Positions 16,976 through 25,550 of a DNA stretch of 64,000 nt are shown piece by piece. The stretch covers positions 186,001 to 250,000 of the forward strand of contig NZ_QEWO01000001.1 in the NCBI RefSeq assembly GCF_003402235.1. The letters are read 5' to 3'. Within the stretch, counting starts at the first letter, position 1. Each line of letters starts with the position of its first letter. Source of the stretch: Parahaliea mediterranea. GTDB taxonomy: Bacteria; Pseudomonadota; Gammaproteobacteria; Pseudomonadales; Halieaceae. The notes under the pieces are model-generated. The model was given only the letters and a program-made list of their open reading frames with translations. It was not told the origin of the DNA and searched no databases. A program made the position numbers and the translations under genes.

Positions 16976-17839
16976 ATGACACAGCGCAGCTACCGACTCG
17001 TGGGCATCTGCCCGGACCAGGTGGGTATTGTGGCCCGCATTGCGGGGTTCATTGCCGAACAGGGCGGTTCCATTATCGGCGCCAACCAGTACGAAGACAC
17101 GGAAACCCGCATGTTCTACATGCGTTATGTGGTGGATGCCGACAGCCTGGCGATGGATGCGGATGCCTTCCGGGCGGCCTTTGAACCGGTGGCTCGCGAC
17201 CTGCAAATGACGTGGCGCCTGACGGAGTCCCAGCGGCCCCAGCGGGTGGTGCTGATGGTGAGCAAGCTGGACCACTGCCTGGCGGACCTGCTGCACCTGT
17301 GGCGCAGCGGTGACATGCCCTTCGACCCGGTGTGTGTGATTTCCAACCACGAAGACCTGCGCCCACTGGTGGAGTGGCACGGGGTGCCCTATCACTGGGT
17401 GCCGGTGCCGGGCGACAGCGCGGGCAAGGCGGCGGCCTTTGAGGCCACCTCGGACCTGATCCGCGCCGCGAACCCAGACACCATTGTGCTGGCGCGCTAT
17501 ATGCAGATACTCCCACCCTGGCTGTGTTCGGACTATGGCGGGCGCATCATCAACATTCATCACAGTTTTTTGCCGTCCTTCGTGGGTGCCAGGCCCTATC
17601 ACCAGGCCTTCCAGCGCGGGGTCAAGCTCACGGGTGCCACCTGCCACTATGTCACCGAGGAACTGGACGCGGGGCCGATCATTGAGCAGGACGTGATCCG
17701 TATTCGCCACCACGATACGGTGGAAGACCTGGTGCGCTTGGGCAAGGATGTGGAAAAAACCGTGCTGGCCCGGGGCCTGCGCTATCACCTGGAGGACCGA
17801 GTGCTGGTGCAGGGCAACAAGACGGTGGTGTTTTCCTGA
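16976..17839 (+). CDS. purU: Formyltetrahydrofolate deformylase PurU
   Basis: 287 residues, the normal PurU length. The N-terminal ACT domain (about 5-80) contains CPDQVGIVARIAGFIAEQGG, and the C-terminal formyltransferase-like domain has NIHHSFLPSFVGARPYHQA, GATCHYVTEELDAGPI and the catalytic His and Asp. It hydrolyses 10-formyl-THF to formate and THF, balancing the one-carbon pool in the cytoplasm. The ATG at 16976 starts directly at the ACT domain; AGGAAG lies upstream, whereas the longest frame adds 38 residues without homology. It is divergent from the TetR gene. A formate-generating role during catabolic growth is possible, but this is mostly a housekeeping gene. Confidence 0.93.
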   Translation: MTQRSYRLVGICPDQVGIVARIAGFIAEQGGSIIGANQYEDTETRMFYMRYVVDADSLAMDADAFRAAFEPVARDLQMTWRLTESQRPQRVVLMVSKLDHCLADLLHLWRSGDMPFDPVCVISNHEDLRPLVEWHGVPYHWVPVPGDSAGKAAAFEATSDLIRAANPDTIVLARYMQILPPWLCSDYGGRIINIHHSFLPSFVGARPYHQAFQRGVKLTGATCHYVTEELDAGPIIEQDVIRIRHHDTVEDLVRLGKDVEKTVLARGLRYHLEDRVLVQGNKTVVFS

Positions 17840-17975
17840 GTGCTGGCGCTGGCATCGGAGGTTGAAATGTCGGCGCTGTTGACGATGGGGCCGTCGCAGC
17901 TGTCCACCTGGGCCTGGAAGGTGAAGGTCGCTCCGGTGAGTTCAGCGTAGCCCAGCCTTGGGGATGCGCCAGTAG
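17838..17975 (-). pseudogene. Possible remnant of a DUF11-type secreted protein
   Basis: On the minus strand between the SDR and PurU stops, one frame reads AELTGATFTFQAQVD then SCDGPIVNSADIST and DASASTQENTTV, with strongly GC-ending third positions. The composition resembles the ends of DUF11/beta-sandwich repeats in surface proteins such as the one at 14.3-16.0 kb. It has no start, is preceded by an in-frame stop and runs into the purU antisense strand, so at best it is a gene fragment. Confidence 0.25.
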
Positions 17976-18036
17976 GGGTTGCGATGGCCCGGCTGGCGGG
18001 GAGGGCGAGGGGTTATCGCTCGCCCAGTCGAATGCG

Positions 18037-18813
18037 CTATCGCATGATCGTCCCGCCATCCACATGGAAGGCCTGGCCGTTGATCCACTGGCCGTCGTCC
18101 GACAGCAGCAGGGCCACCATGGCGGCAATGTCGTTGGGGTGGCCCAGGCGCGGGTGGGGTGTGCCGGCCAGGGCCATTTTCTGGAATTCGGGCGACAGCA
18201 GCCCGCTGGCGCGCATTTCATCGGTGATGGTCAGCCCCGGGGACACGCAGTTGGCGCGAATGCCCTCGCGGCCCCAGCCGCTGGCCACGTGGCGCATGAG
18301 GGCGTTGATGCCGCTCTTGCTCATGGCGTAGGCGGGGCGGGTGGGTTCGGCGGCTTCCACCGCGCCGGAGCTGGTGTACACCAGGGCGCCGCCGCCGTTT
18401 TCCAGCAGTACCGGCAGCAGGGCCCGGGTGGCCAGAAAGTGGCCACGCAGGTTTACCGCCATGGTGCGGTCGAACACCGCCATCGGTTGCGACAGGACAT
18501 CGCTGTCTTCATGGATGATCTTGAGATCGGCGGCGTTGATGTGGGCGCCATCCAGTGCGCCCAGTTCGCTTATGGCCGCCTTGACCACGGCGTTCACCGA
18601 ATCCTCGTCGGCAATGTCGAAGGCCAGGGCAAAGGCCTGCTGGCCGGCGTCACGAATGTCCTGTGCTACCGCCTCGGCGGCCTCACTGTTGATGTCCGCG
18701 AGGCACACGCGGGCGCCTTCGGCGGCCACCCGGCGCGCGGTGGCGGCGCCAATGCCGGTGCCGGCGCCGAGAATGAGCAGGGCTTTGTTGGTGAGTCGGG
18801 CGTCATGGGTCAT
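18037..18813 (-). CDS. Short-chain dehydrogenase/reductase
   Basis: A 258-residue classical SDR. The NAD(P) motif is GAGTGIGAATA near the N-terminus, the active-site serine is in YTSSGAVEAAEPTRPAYAMSK with Tyr-x-x-x-Lys as YAMSK, and the C-terminus ends INGQAFHVDGG, typical of this superfamily. The usual NNAG motif is altered to NAAD. The start at 18813 has AGGATAAACGCG upstream; the longer frame adds about 80 unrelated residues. It lies 191 bases downstream of the thiolase gene on the same strand, so it may share that transcript. A 3-hydroxyacyl-CoA or alcohol dehydrogenase role alongside the thiolase and crotonase is inferred. Confidence 0.87.
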   Translation of the reverse strand: MTHDARLTNKALLILGAGTGIGAATARRVAAEGARVCLADINSEAAEAVAQDIRDAGQQAFALAFDIADEDSVNAVVKAAISELGALDGAHINAADLKIIHEDSDVLSQPMAVFDRTMAVNLRGHFLATRALLPVLLENGGGALVYTSSGAVEAAEPTRPAYAMSKSGINALMRHVASGWGREGIRANCVSPGLTITDEMRASGLLSPEFQKMALAGTPHPRLGHPNDIAAMVALLLSDDGQWINGQAFHVDGGTIMR

Positions 18814-19004
18814 CGCGTTTATCCTGTTTATCCGCTGGCATGAACGCCGACTATGGAGGGCCGGCCTGTGGCTTGCCAGCACGCAGGGCGCGAAAGTGGG
18901 GCTGGTTTGAATAGCTCGCCCGCCGGTGTGCAAAACGGCAGGCGGGCGGGTGTGACGGCAGGGGCGCGGCGCTAAACGCCAGTGATGCAGCGGGCCGCTG
19001 CGCC

Positions 19005-20237
19005 TCAGATGCGCTCGATGATAATGGCCGGGGCCATGCCGCCAGCGGCGCACATGGTGATCAGGCCAAACTGCTGGTCGCGGCGTTCCAGTTCATCCAG
19101 CACGGTACCAATCAGAATGGAGCCGGTGGCGCCAATCGGGTGGCCCAGGGCCATGGCCCCGCCGTTCACGTTCACCTTGTCGCGGTCCAGGTCGAGGTCG
19201 CGGATGAACTTCTCCGCCACCACGGCAAAGGCCTCGTTGATCTCGAACAGGTCGATATCCGACAGCGACATGCCGGCCTTCTTCAGCACTTTTTTCGCGG
19301 CGGGCACCGGCGCGTTCAGCATCAGCGTGGGCGAATCGCCCATATTGGCCATGGCCACAATGCGCGCCCTCGGCTTCATGCCGTGGGCGCGGGCGTAGTC
19401 GGGGGAGGCCAGCAGCAGGGCGGCGGCGCCATCGACCACACCGGAGGAATTGCCAGCGTGGTGCACGTGCTTGATCTGCAAATCGGGGTACACCTGGGCC
19501 ACCAGGCCGCGGTAGGTGGTGCCGGCGTCGTCCAGGGGGTAGTCCGCCATAGGCTCAAAGGCTGCCTTCAATTCCGCCAGGCTCTCCAGGGTGGTGCCGG
19601 GGCGGGGAAATTCCTCCCGATCCAGGGCCAGGCTGCCGTCCACCTTGTACACCGGTACCAGGCTTTTGCTGAAGTGCCCGTTCTCGATGGCGTGGGCGGC
19701 GCGGCGCTGGGATTCCACCGCGAGCTTGTCCAGGTCTTCCCGGGAGATGCCCTCCAGGGTGGCGATGGCGTCGGCGCAGATGCCCTGGTGGGGCTGCGGG
19801 TGCATGCTGCGCAGCAGCAGGTTGTCGCTGTCGATGAAGGGGGAGCTGCCGCCCATCTGGGCGTAGGCAGACATCATCTCGCAGCCGCCGCCGATTACCA
19901 GATCCTCCATGCCGGACATGATGGACGCCGCGGCCAGGTTGACCGCGGTGATGCCCGAGCCACAGAAGCGGTCCAGCGTCACGCCGGAGGAGCGCACGTC
20001 ATAGCCCGCTTCCAGGGCCGCCATGCGGGCCAGATCGCCGGTTTGCTGGCCGCGCTGGGCGCTGGTGCCAAAGATAATGTCGTCCACTTCGGCGGTGTCC
20101 AGTGCGTTGCGCTCGGCCAGGGCCTTGAGCACGGTGGCGCCCAGGTGCTGGGGATGCTCATCGGCCAGGGCGCCTTTGCCTTTTTTGCCAATGCCGCGGG
20201 GCGTGCGGCAGGCGTCGATAATCCAGGCTTCTGCCAT
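19005..20237 (-). CDS. Acetyl-CoA acetyltransferase (thiolase)
   Basis: A 410-residue thiolase II-type enzyme performing thiolytic cleavage of 3-ketoacyl-CoA. The nucleophilic cysteine is Cys92 in DRFCGSGITA. The second active-site motifs are NEAFAV, GGAMALGHPIGATGS (His) and ITMCAAGG (Cys) near the C-terminus. AAAGGAGAATCACC precedes the ATG at 20237. It follows the crotonase gene by 48 bases on the minus strand, giving a hydratase-thiolase pair that could handle two steps of a beta-oxidation-like spiral. The sequence looks more like the acetyl-CoA acetyltransferase branch of catabolic clusters than biosynthetic PhaA, but I cannot fix chain length. Confidence 0.9.
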   Translation of the reverse strand: MAEAWIIDACRTPRGIGKKGKGALADEHPQHLGATVLKALAERNALDTAEVDDIIFGTSAQRGQQTGDLARMAALEAGYDVRSSGVTLDRFCGSGITAVNLAAASIMSGMEDLVIGGGCEMMSAYAQMGGSSPFIDSDNLLLRSMHPQPHQGICADAIATLEGISREDLDKLAVESQRRAAHAIENGHFSKSLVPVYKVDGSLALDREEFPRPGTTLESLAELKAAFEPMADYPLDDAGTTYRGLVAQVYPDLQIKHVHHAGNSSGVVDGAAALLLASPDYARAHGMKPRARIVAMANMGDSPTLMLNAPVPAAKKVLKKAGMSLSDIDLFEINEAFAVVAEKFIRDLDLDRDKVNVNGGAMALGHPIGATGSILIGTVLDELERRDQQFGLITMCAAGGMAPAIIIERI

Positions 20238-20285
20238 GGTGATTCTCCTTTGATATTGCCGTTATTGTGGTTTGAATCCGGTGGC

Positions 20286-21053
20286 CTAGCGGCCCTTCCA
20301 CTGGGGCGCGCGCTTTTCGGCGAAGGCGGTGGCGCCCTCGATGGCGTCTTCACTGGTAAACACCGGCTGGGCGATCACCTGCTGGTTGGCAAACATCTCG
20401 TCGCTGTGCCAGTCCTGTGCCTTGTCGACAATCTCCTTGCTGGCGGCCACGGCCAGGGGGCCGTTGGCGGCGATGCGCGCGGCCAGTTTTTGCGCCGCTT
20501 CCAGGGCGGTGCCCGGGGCGACTACCTCGTTGATCAGGCTCAGCTCGTAGGCCCGCGCGGCGGAGATAAAATCGCCGGTCAGTGCCAGCTCCTTGGCGAT
20601 GCGCAGGGGAATCTGCTTGGGCAGCTTGACCAGGCCGCCGGCCCCGGCCACCAGGCCGCGCTTCACTTCCGGAATGCCAAAGCGGCTGTCTTCGGCGGCC
20701 ACAATGAGGTCGCAGCTGATGGCCAGCTCAAAGCCGCCGGCCAGGGCAAAGCCCTCCACCGCGGCAATCAGCGGCTTGGCGGTGCGGTATTCGCACAGGC
20801 CGGCAAAGCCACGGCCCTCCACAATGGGCACTTCGCCGGACACAAAGGCCTTCAGGTCCATGCCCGAGCAAAAAGTATTGGCGGCGCCGGTCAGAATGCC
20901 GGCCCGCAGCTCGCTGTTGGCTTCCAGTTCGTCGATGGCGGCGGCAATGCCCAGCGCCACGGCGCGGTTCACCGCGTTTTTGGCCTCGGGGCGGTTGATG
21001 GTGATAACCAGTACACCATCGCTGGCGTGGGTAAGAACGGGGGATTCTGACAC
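20286..21053 (-). CDS. Enoyl-CoA hydratase/isomerase (crotonase family)
   Basis: A 255-residue crotonase. Typical motifs are ITINRPEAKNAVNRA near the N-terminus, the oxyanion-hole loop FCSGMDLKAF and the second one, AVEGFALAGGFELAISCDLIVAAEDSRFGIPEVKRGL, quoted here in part only as family landmarks; the acidic residues of a hydratase fall in the latter segment. The start is GTG at 21053 with CAGGAG 8 bases upstream. It heads the minus-strand group crotonase-thiolase-SDR. The group may serve general or specialised acyl-CoA degradation; no nearby copy of the 24-61 kb regulatory box was found upstream of this gene. Confidence 0.9.
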   Translation of the reverse strand: MSESPVLTHASDGVLVITINRPEAKNAVNRAVALGIAAAIDELEANSELRAGILTGAANTFCSGMDLKAFVSGEVPIVEGRGFAGLCEYRTAKPLIAAVEGFALAGGFELAISCDLIVAAEDSRFGIPEVKRGLVAGAGGLVKLPKQIPLRIAKELALTGDFISAARAYELSLINEVVAPGTALEAAQKLAARIAANGPLAVAASKEIVDKAQDWHSDEMFANQQVIAQPVFTSEDAIEGATAFAEKRAPQWKGR

Positions 21054-21211
21054 GGGGGCAACTCCTGCGATTTATGATTGTGGGCCAGCGATAGTAACCC
21101 AGCCCCAAAGCGCGGGGCCAGCTGGCCGAACTGGCAGGGTCAAACTGGCACGGCCGAACTGGAAAGGCCAAGCAGGAAGCGGGGGCGAAGAGCGCCCACA
21201 GGGTGAGCCCG

Positions 21212-22387
21212 TCAGTGCTGGCTCAGCATCCGGGCGTCGAACTGGCGTGTGCGTAGGGCCGCGTTGTCGCGCACGGCGTTGTAGAACAGGCTGTAGTCCG
21301 CCAGGTGATAGTCCTTGGCCGGGCCGCTGTTAAGCTCGGCAAAGGGCCCGCTGACCTGCTCCGCCACCTGTAGCAGCCCCTCTCTGCACTCTGCCCAGGT
21401 CCACTGCTTGAGGGGGCGGGGCAGGGTGTGAAGCTGGATGTCGCTCGGCACGTTGAGCAGGGTGCCCAGCAGACTGTCGCCCCGGGGCACGTACAGGGCG
21501 CCGGGGTGGCGCGAGGCCGGCTCGCGGGCGCCGTCGCGCTGCCAGTTGAGGGGGTTGCTGCACAGCAGTGGCTTGCCGTCGGCCAGCTCCGGCCCGTCGG
21601 GGTACCAGTGGGGCACGCCATTGCGGCGCTGGCCGCCCTCGCCATAGGTGGACCAGTGCACCACGCAGCCGGTATCACCGGCCCCGTCGCAGGGGGGGAT
21701 GTGGGGCAGGGTGCGCTCGAAGGTGTCCAGCGGCAGCCAGTAGCCCACCAGGTAGGCCGCCACCAGCCGCCGTTGCAGTTCGCCGCCGTCGATGCGCTCC
21801 GCCATCAGGCGCAGGGCATGGTAGGTGCCCTGGCTGTGGCTGGCGATGATGAAGGGCCGCCCGTCGCTGTGCACCAGGAAGGCATCGAAGGCGCGCGCCA
21901 CGTCGGCATAGGCGAGCTCAAGGGCGGCGGCCCCGTCGGGGCTGTCGTGGGCCAAAAAGCTCGACAGCGCCGCCTGGCGGTAGTGCGGGGCGTAAATGTC
22001 GCAGCAATAGTTGAAAGCGCTGGCCTGGGCGCCCAGCATGATGTCCACCATCTCCCAGGCGCGGGTGTCGCTGAACAGCGGTGCGTTCCACTGCTGGGCG
22101 CTGATGTAGGAGGTGGGGTGAATGTAGAACACATCCGCCGGGGCGCTCTGGCGGCGTTCGGGCAGGCCCCGGGGCGTCAGGCGGGCGGCGCTGGCCTTGC
22201 CCGGGAAGGCGGCCCAGTAGCGCGGGTCGGTATAGTCCGGCGCCCGAGGCGCTGCGGTCGGGTCAAAGGGCGCAGCGGGCTGGATGTAATAGGCCAGCAG
22301 CTCGTCGCCCCATACGCTGAAGGCGGCCCACAACAGGCCGCAGGCGCACGCCACAACGGCCAGTGAATGCAGCAAAACCTTCCGCAT
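21212..22387 (-). CDS. DUF3089 alpha/beta-hydrolase-like protein
   Basis: 391 residues, matching the DUF3089 family, which has an alpha/beta-hydrolase fold and unknown substrates. An N-terminal hydrophobic segment (about 3-22) looks like a signal anchor or lipoprotein-free signal peptide. Landmarks are VFYIHPTSYIS, the nucleophile elbow IIASHSQGTYH (Ser in SHSQG) and a cysteine-bearing C-terminal lid region. It is probably an exported or membrane-tethered esterase. It is separated by 158 bases from the crotonase start and is transcribed the same way, so co-transcription is possible but not compelling. The stretch upstream of its start is AT-rich with a small hairpin (AATGC/GCATT). Confidence 0.8.
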   Translation of the reverse strand: MRKVLLHSLAVVACACGLLWAAFSVWGDELLAYYIQPAAPFDPTAAPRAPDYTDPRYWAAFPGKASAARLTPRGLPERRQSAPADVFYIHPTSYISAQQWNAPLFSDTRAWEMVDIMLGAQASAFNYCCDIYAPHYRQAALSSFLAHDSPDGAAALELAYADVARAFDAFLVHSDGRPFIIASHSQGTYHALRLMAERIDGGELQRRLVAAYLVGYWLPLDTFERTLPHIPPCDGAGDTGCVVHWSTYGEGGQRRNGVPHWYPDGPELADGKPLLCSNPLNWQRDGAREPASRHPGALYVPRGDSLLGTLLNVPSDIQLHTLPRPLKQWTWAECREGLLQVAEQVSGPFAELNSGPAKDYHLADYSLFYNAVRDNAALRTRQFDARMLSQH

Positions 22388-22677
22388 AAATTCAAAAAAA
22401 CGCCATAAAAATGCAATAAAAGCATTCTACCAGCGGCGCCAACGCGGCTGTGTGAAGGTTTTGTGACGGCGAAGGGGCAGGGTGGGGGAGCGCTGCCTAC
22501 CGGGGCCGCGGTTATTGCAAGGGGCTAAGACAGGAGCGGTGGCAGGAGCGGTGAGAGCATTGCCCGAACGCCCATGGAGGGTGCGCCGGCGCCACAGACC
22601 TGCTACAACCTACCCGGTGCCGCGCGGGCATACGCCCTGTACCGCGCATCCCATAACACCAAAAAGGAGAGCATACG

Positions 22678-24150
22678 GTGACAGACGCGTTGTGGACCCC
22701 CGGCAGGGCCTTGCAGGAATATGCCCGGCAACGGCCCGATGAAACCGTGCTGTTGTGCGCCGGCGACGATGGCAGCTGCCCAGCGCTGACCCGGCGCGAG
22801 CTGGACGAGTGGACCAGCCGCCTGGCCCACCGCCTGCAGGCCGAAGGCGCGGGCCGGGGGAGGCTGGTGGCGATTGTGCTGCCCACCTGCATCGAGCACA
22901 TGGTGGCCGTGTTTGCCGCCTACAAGGCCGGTGCCACGCCATTTCCGGTCAGCAACGGCATGCCACCCGCCGAGCGCGATGCCATGCTGGCGCTGGCCGA
23001 TCCGGTCTGCGTCATCAGTGACCAGGCTGATTTGCAGGGCATTACACGCGCCGACATGGCCGCGCTGGATCATTTTCCCGCCACACTGCCCCAGGCCGAG
23101 GTGCCAAATCCCATCAAGGCGGTGGGCTCCGGCGGCTCCACCGGCAAACCCAAGCTGATTGTGACGCCCGGGGATTTTGCCTTTGCCGACGGCCAGCACC
23201 CCATGGCGGCCCTGCTGCGCATGGATCAGAGCGACCTCAAATATTCACCCGGGCCCCTGTACCACAACGGCCCGCTATTGTTTTCCATCATCACGCTGTT
23301 TATTGGCGGGCGGGTGCTGCTGAACGCCCGCTTCAGGGCCCAGCGCGCCCTGGATCTGATCGAGCAATACCGGCCCACCGTGTTGAACCTGGTGCCCACC
23401 ATGATGCAGCGCATGCTGCGCGAAGCCGACATGGGGGCGCGGGATCTGTCCTCGGTCAAATGGGTGTGGCACCTGGCCGCTCCCTGCCCGGCGTGGGCCA
23501 AGCTCGGCTTTGTCGAGCACTTTGGCGGCGAGCGAGTGCTGGAACTCTGGGCAGCCACCGAGTCCACCGGCCTCACCGTGATCGACGGCAACGACTGGCT
23601 GGCGCACCGGGGCAGCGTAGGCCAGGGCGTGATGACGGAATTCAGGATTGTCGACGAACAGGGCCAGGACGTGCCCACCGGCGAAGTGGGCGAAATTTTC
23701 AGCCGTTTCCTCGGGGTGGAGGCCCAGTATGAATACCGTGGCGCCGAACCCCTGCGGCAATTGCCCGGGGGCTACACTAGCGTGGGTGACATGGGCTACC
23801 TGGATGCCGACGGCTACCTCTACCTCAGCGACCGGCGCACCGACATGATCATCTCCGGCGGCGCCAATATCTTCCCGGCGGAGATCGAGGCGGTGATAAG
23901 CGCCCACCCAGCGGTGCGCGATGTGGCGGTGATCGGCCTGCCGGATGAAGACCTCGGCCGGCGGGTGCACGCCGTGGTGGAGCCAATCGACAGCGCCAAT
24001 CCCCCAAGCCCGGCCGCTCTTGCCGCGCACTGCGAGGCGGCGCTGGCGCGCTACAAAGTGCCCCGGGGCTTTGAACTGGTCGCGGAGCTGCCGCGTAACG
24101 AGGCGGGCAAAATCCGGCGCGGCGCTCTCAGGGATGAGCGGGGAGGGTAG
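22678..24150 (+). CDS. AMP-dependent acyl-CoA synthetase/ligase
   Basis: A 490-residue ANL-superfamily ligase that activates a carboxylic acid as its CoA thioester. The P-loop is GSGGSTGKPKL, the A5-like region is LWAATESTG, and the hinge/A8 segment is SVGDMGYLDADGYLYLSDRRTDMI. The C-terminal catalytic lysine is in NEAGKIRRG. The start is GTG at 22678 preceded by AAAAGGAGAGC. It is somewhat short at the N-terminus compared with long-chain FadD, closer to bile-acid or aromatic/terpenoid acid ligases. It is a stand-alone plus-strand gene just upstream of the esterase gene and faces away from the DUF3089 gene. Substrate unknown. Confidence 0.88.
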   Translation: MTDALWTPGRALQEYARQRPDETVLLCAGDDGSCPALTRRELDEWTSRLAHRLQAEGAGRGRLVAIVLPTCIEHMVAVFAAYKAGATPFPVSNGMPPAERDAMLALADPVCVISDQADLQGITRADMAALDHFPATLPQAEVPNPIKAVGSGGSTGKPKLIVTPGDFAFADGQHPMAALLRMDQSDLKYSPGPLYHNGPLLFSIITLFIGGRVLLNARFRAQRALDLIEQYRPTVLNLVPTMMQRMLREADMGARDLSSVKWVWHLAAPCPAWAKLGFVEHFGGERVLELWAATESTGLTVIDGNDWLAHRGSVGQGVMTEFRIVDEQGQDVPTGEVGEIFSRFLGVEAQYEYRGAEPLRQLPGGYTSVGDMGYLDADGYLYLSDRRTDMIISGGANIFPAEIEAVISAHPAVRDVAVIGLPDEDLGRRVHAVVEPIDSANPPSPAALAAHCEAALARYKVPRGFELVAELPRNEAGKIRRGALRDERGG

Positions 24151-24245
24151 TCGCGCCATGCCTCCGGCAATGACTGGTTCAGATTGTTAAAACACGCGCT
24201 GGCATTGCGCCTGTATCTTTCGGGTGGGCTCCTGCACAATAAAAC

Positions 24246-24255
24246 TTACATCTAA
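24246..24255 (+). promoter_or_regulatory. Weak copy of the shared AT-rich box, before the esterase gene
   Basis: TTAC-AT-CTAA followed by TTAA, 57 bases before the esterase ATG. It matches the island consensus TTAT-NN-RTAAGWTAA imperfectly and is the weakest member of the set. Confidence 0.25.
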
Positions 24256-24311
24256 TTAAAATATGAGGTCGGCGCGCTTTGCCCGTCGACGCAGCCCAAA
24301 AGGAGACCCAC

Positions 24312-25304
24312 ATGCCCTATCCCATCGACGCAGACGGCACCGTCCATCTCGGCGACCATCGTGTGCCCATTCCCGATAGCATCAGCCCCGAGGCTCGTGC
24401 TTACCTGGCGTCCAACCCCTGGGGGGATGCGCCCGTGCCGGACGAGCCGGTGCCCATGTGGACCCTGCGCGATGCCATGGCCCCGGCCTTCGAGGGCCTG
24501 AATCAGCACGCCCAGGCGCTCTACCCGGTGGAGATACAGGAAGAGACGATCAATGGCGTGCGCTGCCACCGCATTCAGGCGGCAGATGCCAGCCAGCGGA
24601 TACCCGGCAAAGCGCTGCTGAACATGCACGGCGGCGGCTTTGTGGTCGGCTCCGGCGCGCTGGTGGAGGCCATTCCGGTTGCCTCGATGACCGGCATCAC
24701 CGTGATCGCCGTGGATTATCGCCTCGCGCCAGAGCACCCCTATCCTGCCGCGCTCGATGACATCATCGCGGTCTACCGCCACTGTCTCGAAGAATTCGGT
24801 GGCGGCAATATCGGGCTCTTTGGCAGCTCCGCGGGCGGGTTCTTGAGCGGGCAGGCGGTGATTCGCCTGCAACAGGTGGAGCAGCTGCCGCTGCCGGCCT
24901 GTGTGGGTATGTATTCCGCCGGCGGCAACCTGTTCGACTTTGGTGATACCCGTAACATCTTCACCCTCAGCGGGTTTTACGGCCAGCCCAGCCTGCCGCT
25001 GGGGCACGAACTCAGTGAGGTGGGCGCCTACCTGGGTGGCGCGGACCCGCACGACCCCATCCTCTCACCGGAAACGGCGGACCTCAGCCAGTTTCCGCCC
25101 AGCCTGCTGGCCTCCGGCACCCGCGACGCGCTGCTCAGCGCGGCCAGCAACTTCCACCGGGCCCTGCGCCGGGCCGGCAGGGCGTCGGAGATACTGGTTT
25201 ACGACGCCATGCCGCATTCCCACTGGTACGCCCTGGAACTGCCGGAAACCCGGGAGTTCTTTGCGTTTCAGGCTGACTTCTACCGCCAGCACCTCGGAGA
25301 GTAG
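24312..25304 (+). CDS. Alpha/beta-hydrolase, HSL-type esterase
   Basis: A 330-residue hormone-sensitive-lipase-family esterase. The oxyanion motif HGGG is at 106-109 (MHGGGFVVG), the nucleophile is Ser173 in FGSSAGGFL, and the acid and base lie near the C-terminus (SGTRDALLS, then MPHSHWY). The start is ATG 24312 with AAAAGGAGACCC upstream. It probably hydrolyses short esters or lactones in the cytoplasm; next to a Baeyer-Villiger monooxygenase, which makes esters and lactones from ketones, this is a natural partner. That pairing is inference from order. A 246-base gap separates it from the monooxygenase, with that gene's own promoter, so they are separate transcripts. Confidence 0.88.
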   Translation: MPYPIDADGTVHLGDHRVPIPDSISPEARAYLASNPWGDAPVPDEPVPMWTLRDAMAPAFEGLNQHAQALYPVEIQEETINGVRCHRIQAADASQRIPGKALLNMHGGGFVVGSGALVEAIPVASMTGITVIAVDYRLAPEHPYPAALDDIIAVYRHCLEEFGGGNIGLFGSSAGGFLSGQAVIRLQQVEQLPLPACVGMYSAGGNLFDFGDTRNIFTLSGFYGQPSLPLGHELSEVGAYLGGADPHDPILSPETADLSQFPPSLLASGTRDALLSAASNFHRALRRAGRASEILVYDAMPHSHWYALELPETREFFAFQADFYRQHLGE

Positions 25305-25428
25305 TGCGACCCCAGGCTGGCCGCAGCGCGCACAGCGCAAAGTACAAAGTCCTGTGGCCAGCCGGGCATCAAACCCGTCGCGTTGAGCGCTGCTGCCGCG
25401 CATCTGTAAAGCCCCGGAATGCGCTGGA

Positions 25429-25456
25429 TTGACAAATAAATTATATATAAGATAAT
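25429..25456 (+). promoter_or_regulatory. Sigma70 promoter overlapped by the shared box
   Basis: TTGACA (25429-25434), 16-base spacer, GATAAT (25451-25456): a near-consensus sigma70 promoter ahead of the Baeyer-Villiger monooxygenase. The AT-rich box TTAT-AT-ATAAGATAA at 25441-25455 occupies the spacer and -10, the position expected of a repressor operator. Confidence 0.6.
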
Positions 25457-25550
25457 TAATGCAAAGCGAGTTTTAACGCCTTTGGTCTGGCCAAGCCAGC
25501 CAGGCCAAACCAGCCCGGCGGTGAGTCGGGCGAACCGAGAGAGAGCCACC

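Noticed and set aside
19140-21050. Long plus-strand frame over the thiolase and crotonase genes
   Set aside because: Antisense shadow; thiolase and crotonase motifs are complete on the minus strand and the plus frame shows no domain.
22388-22430. AATGC/GCATT hairpin in the AT-rich region before DUF3089
   Set aside because: Five-base arms in an A-rich tract are expected by chance; no T-run in the needed direction.
25315-25363. GGCTGGCC/GGCCAGCC inverted repeat after the esterase gene
   Set aside because: Arms are 8 bp but separated by about 33 bases with no T-run, so neither a terminator nor a clear operator.
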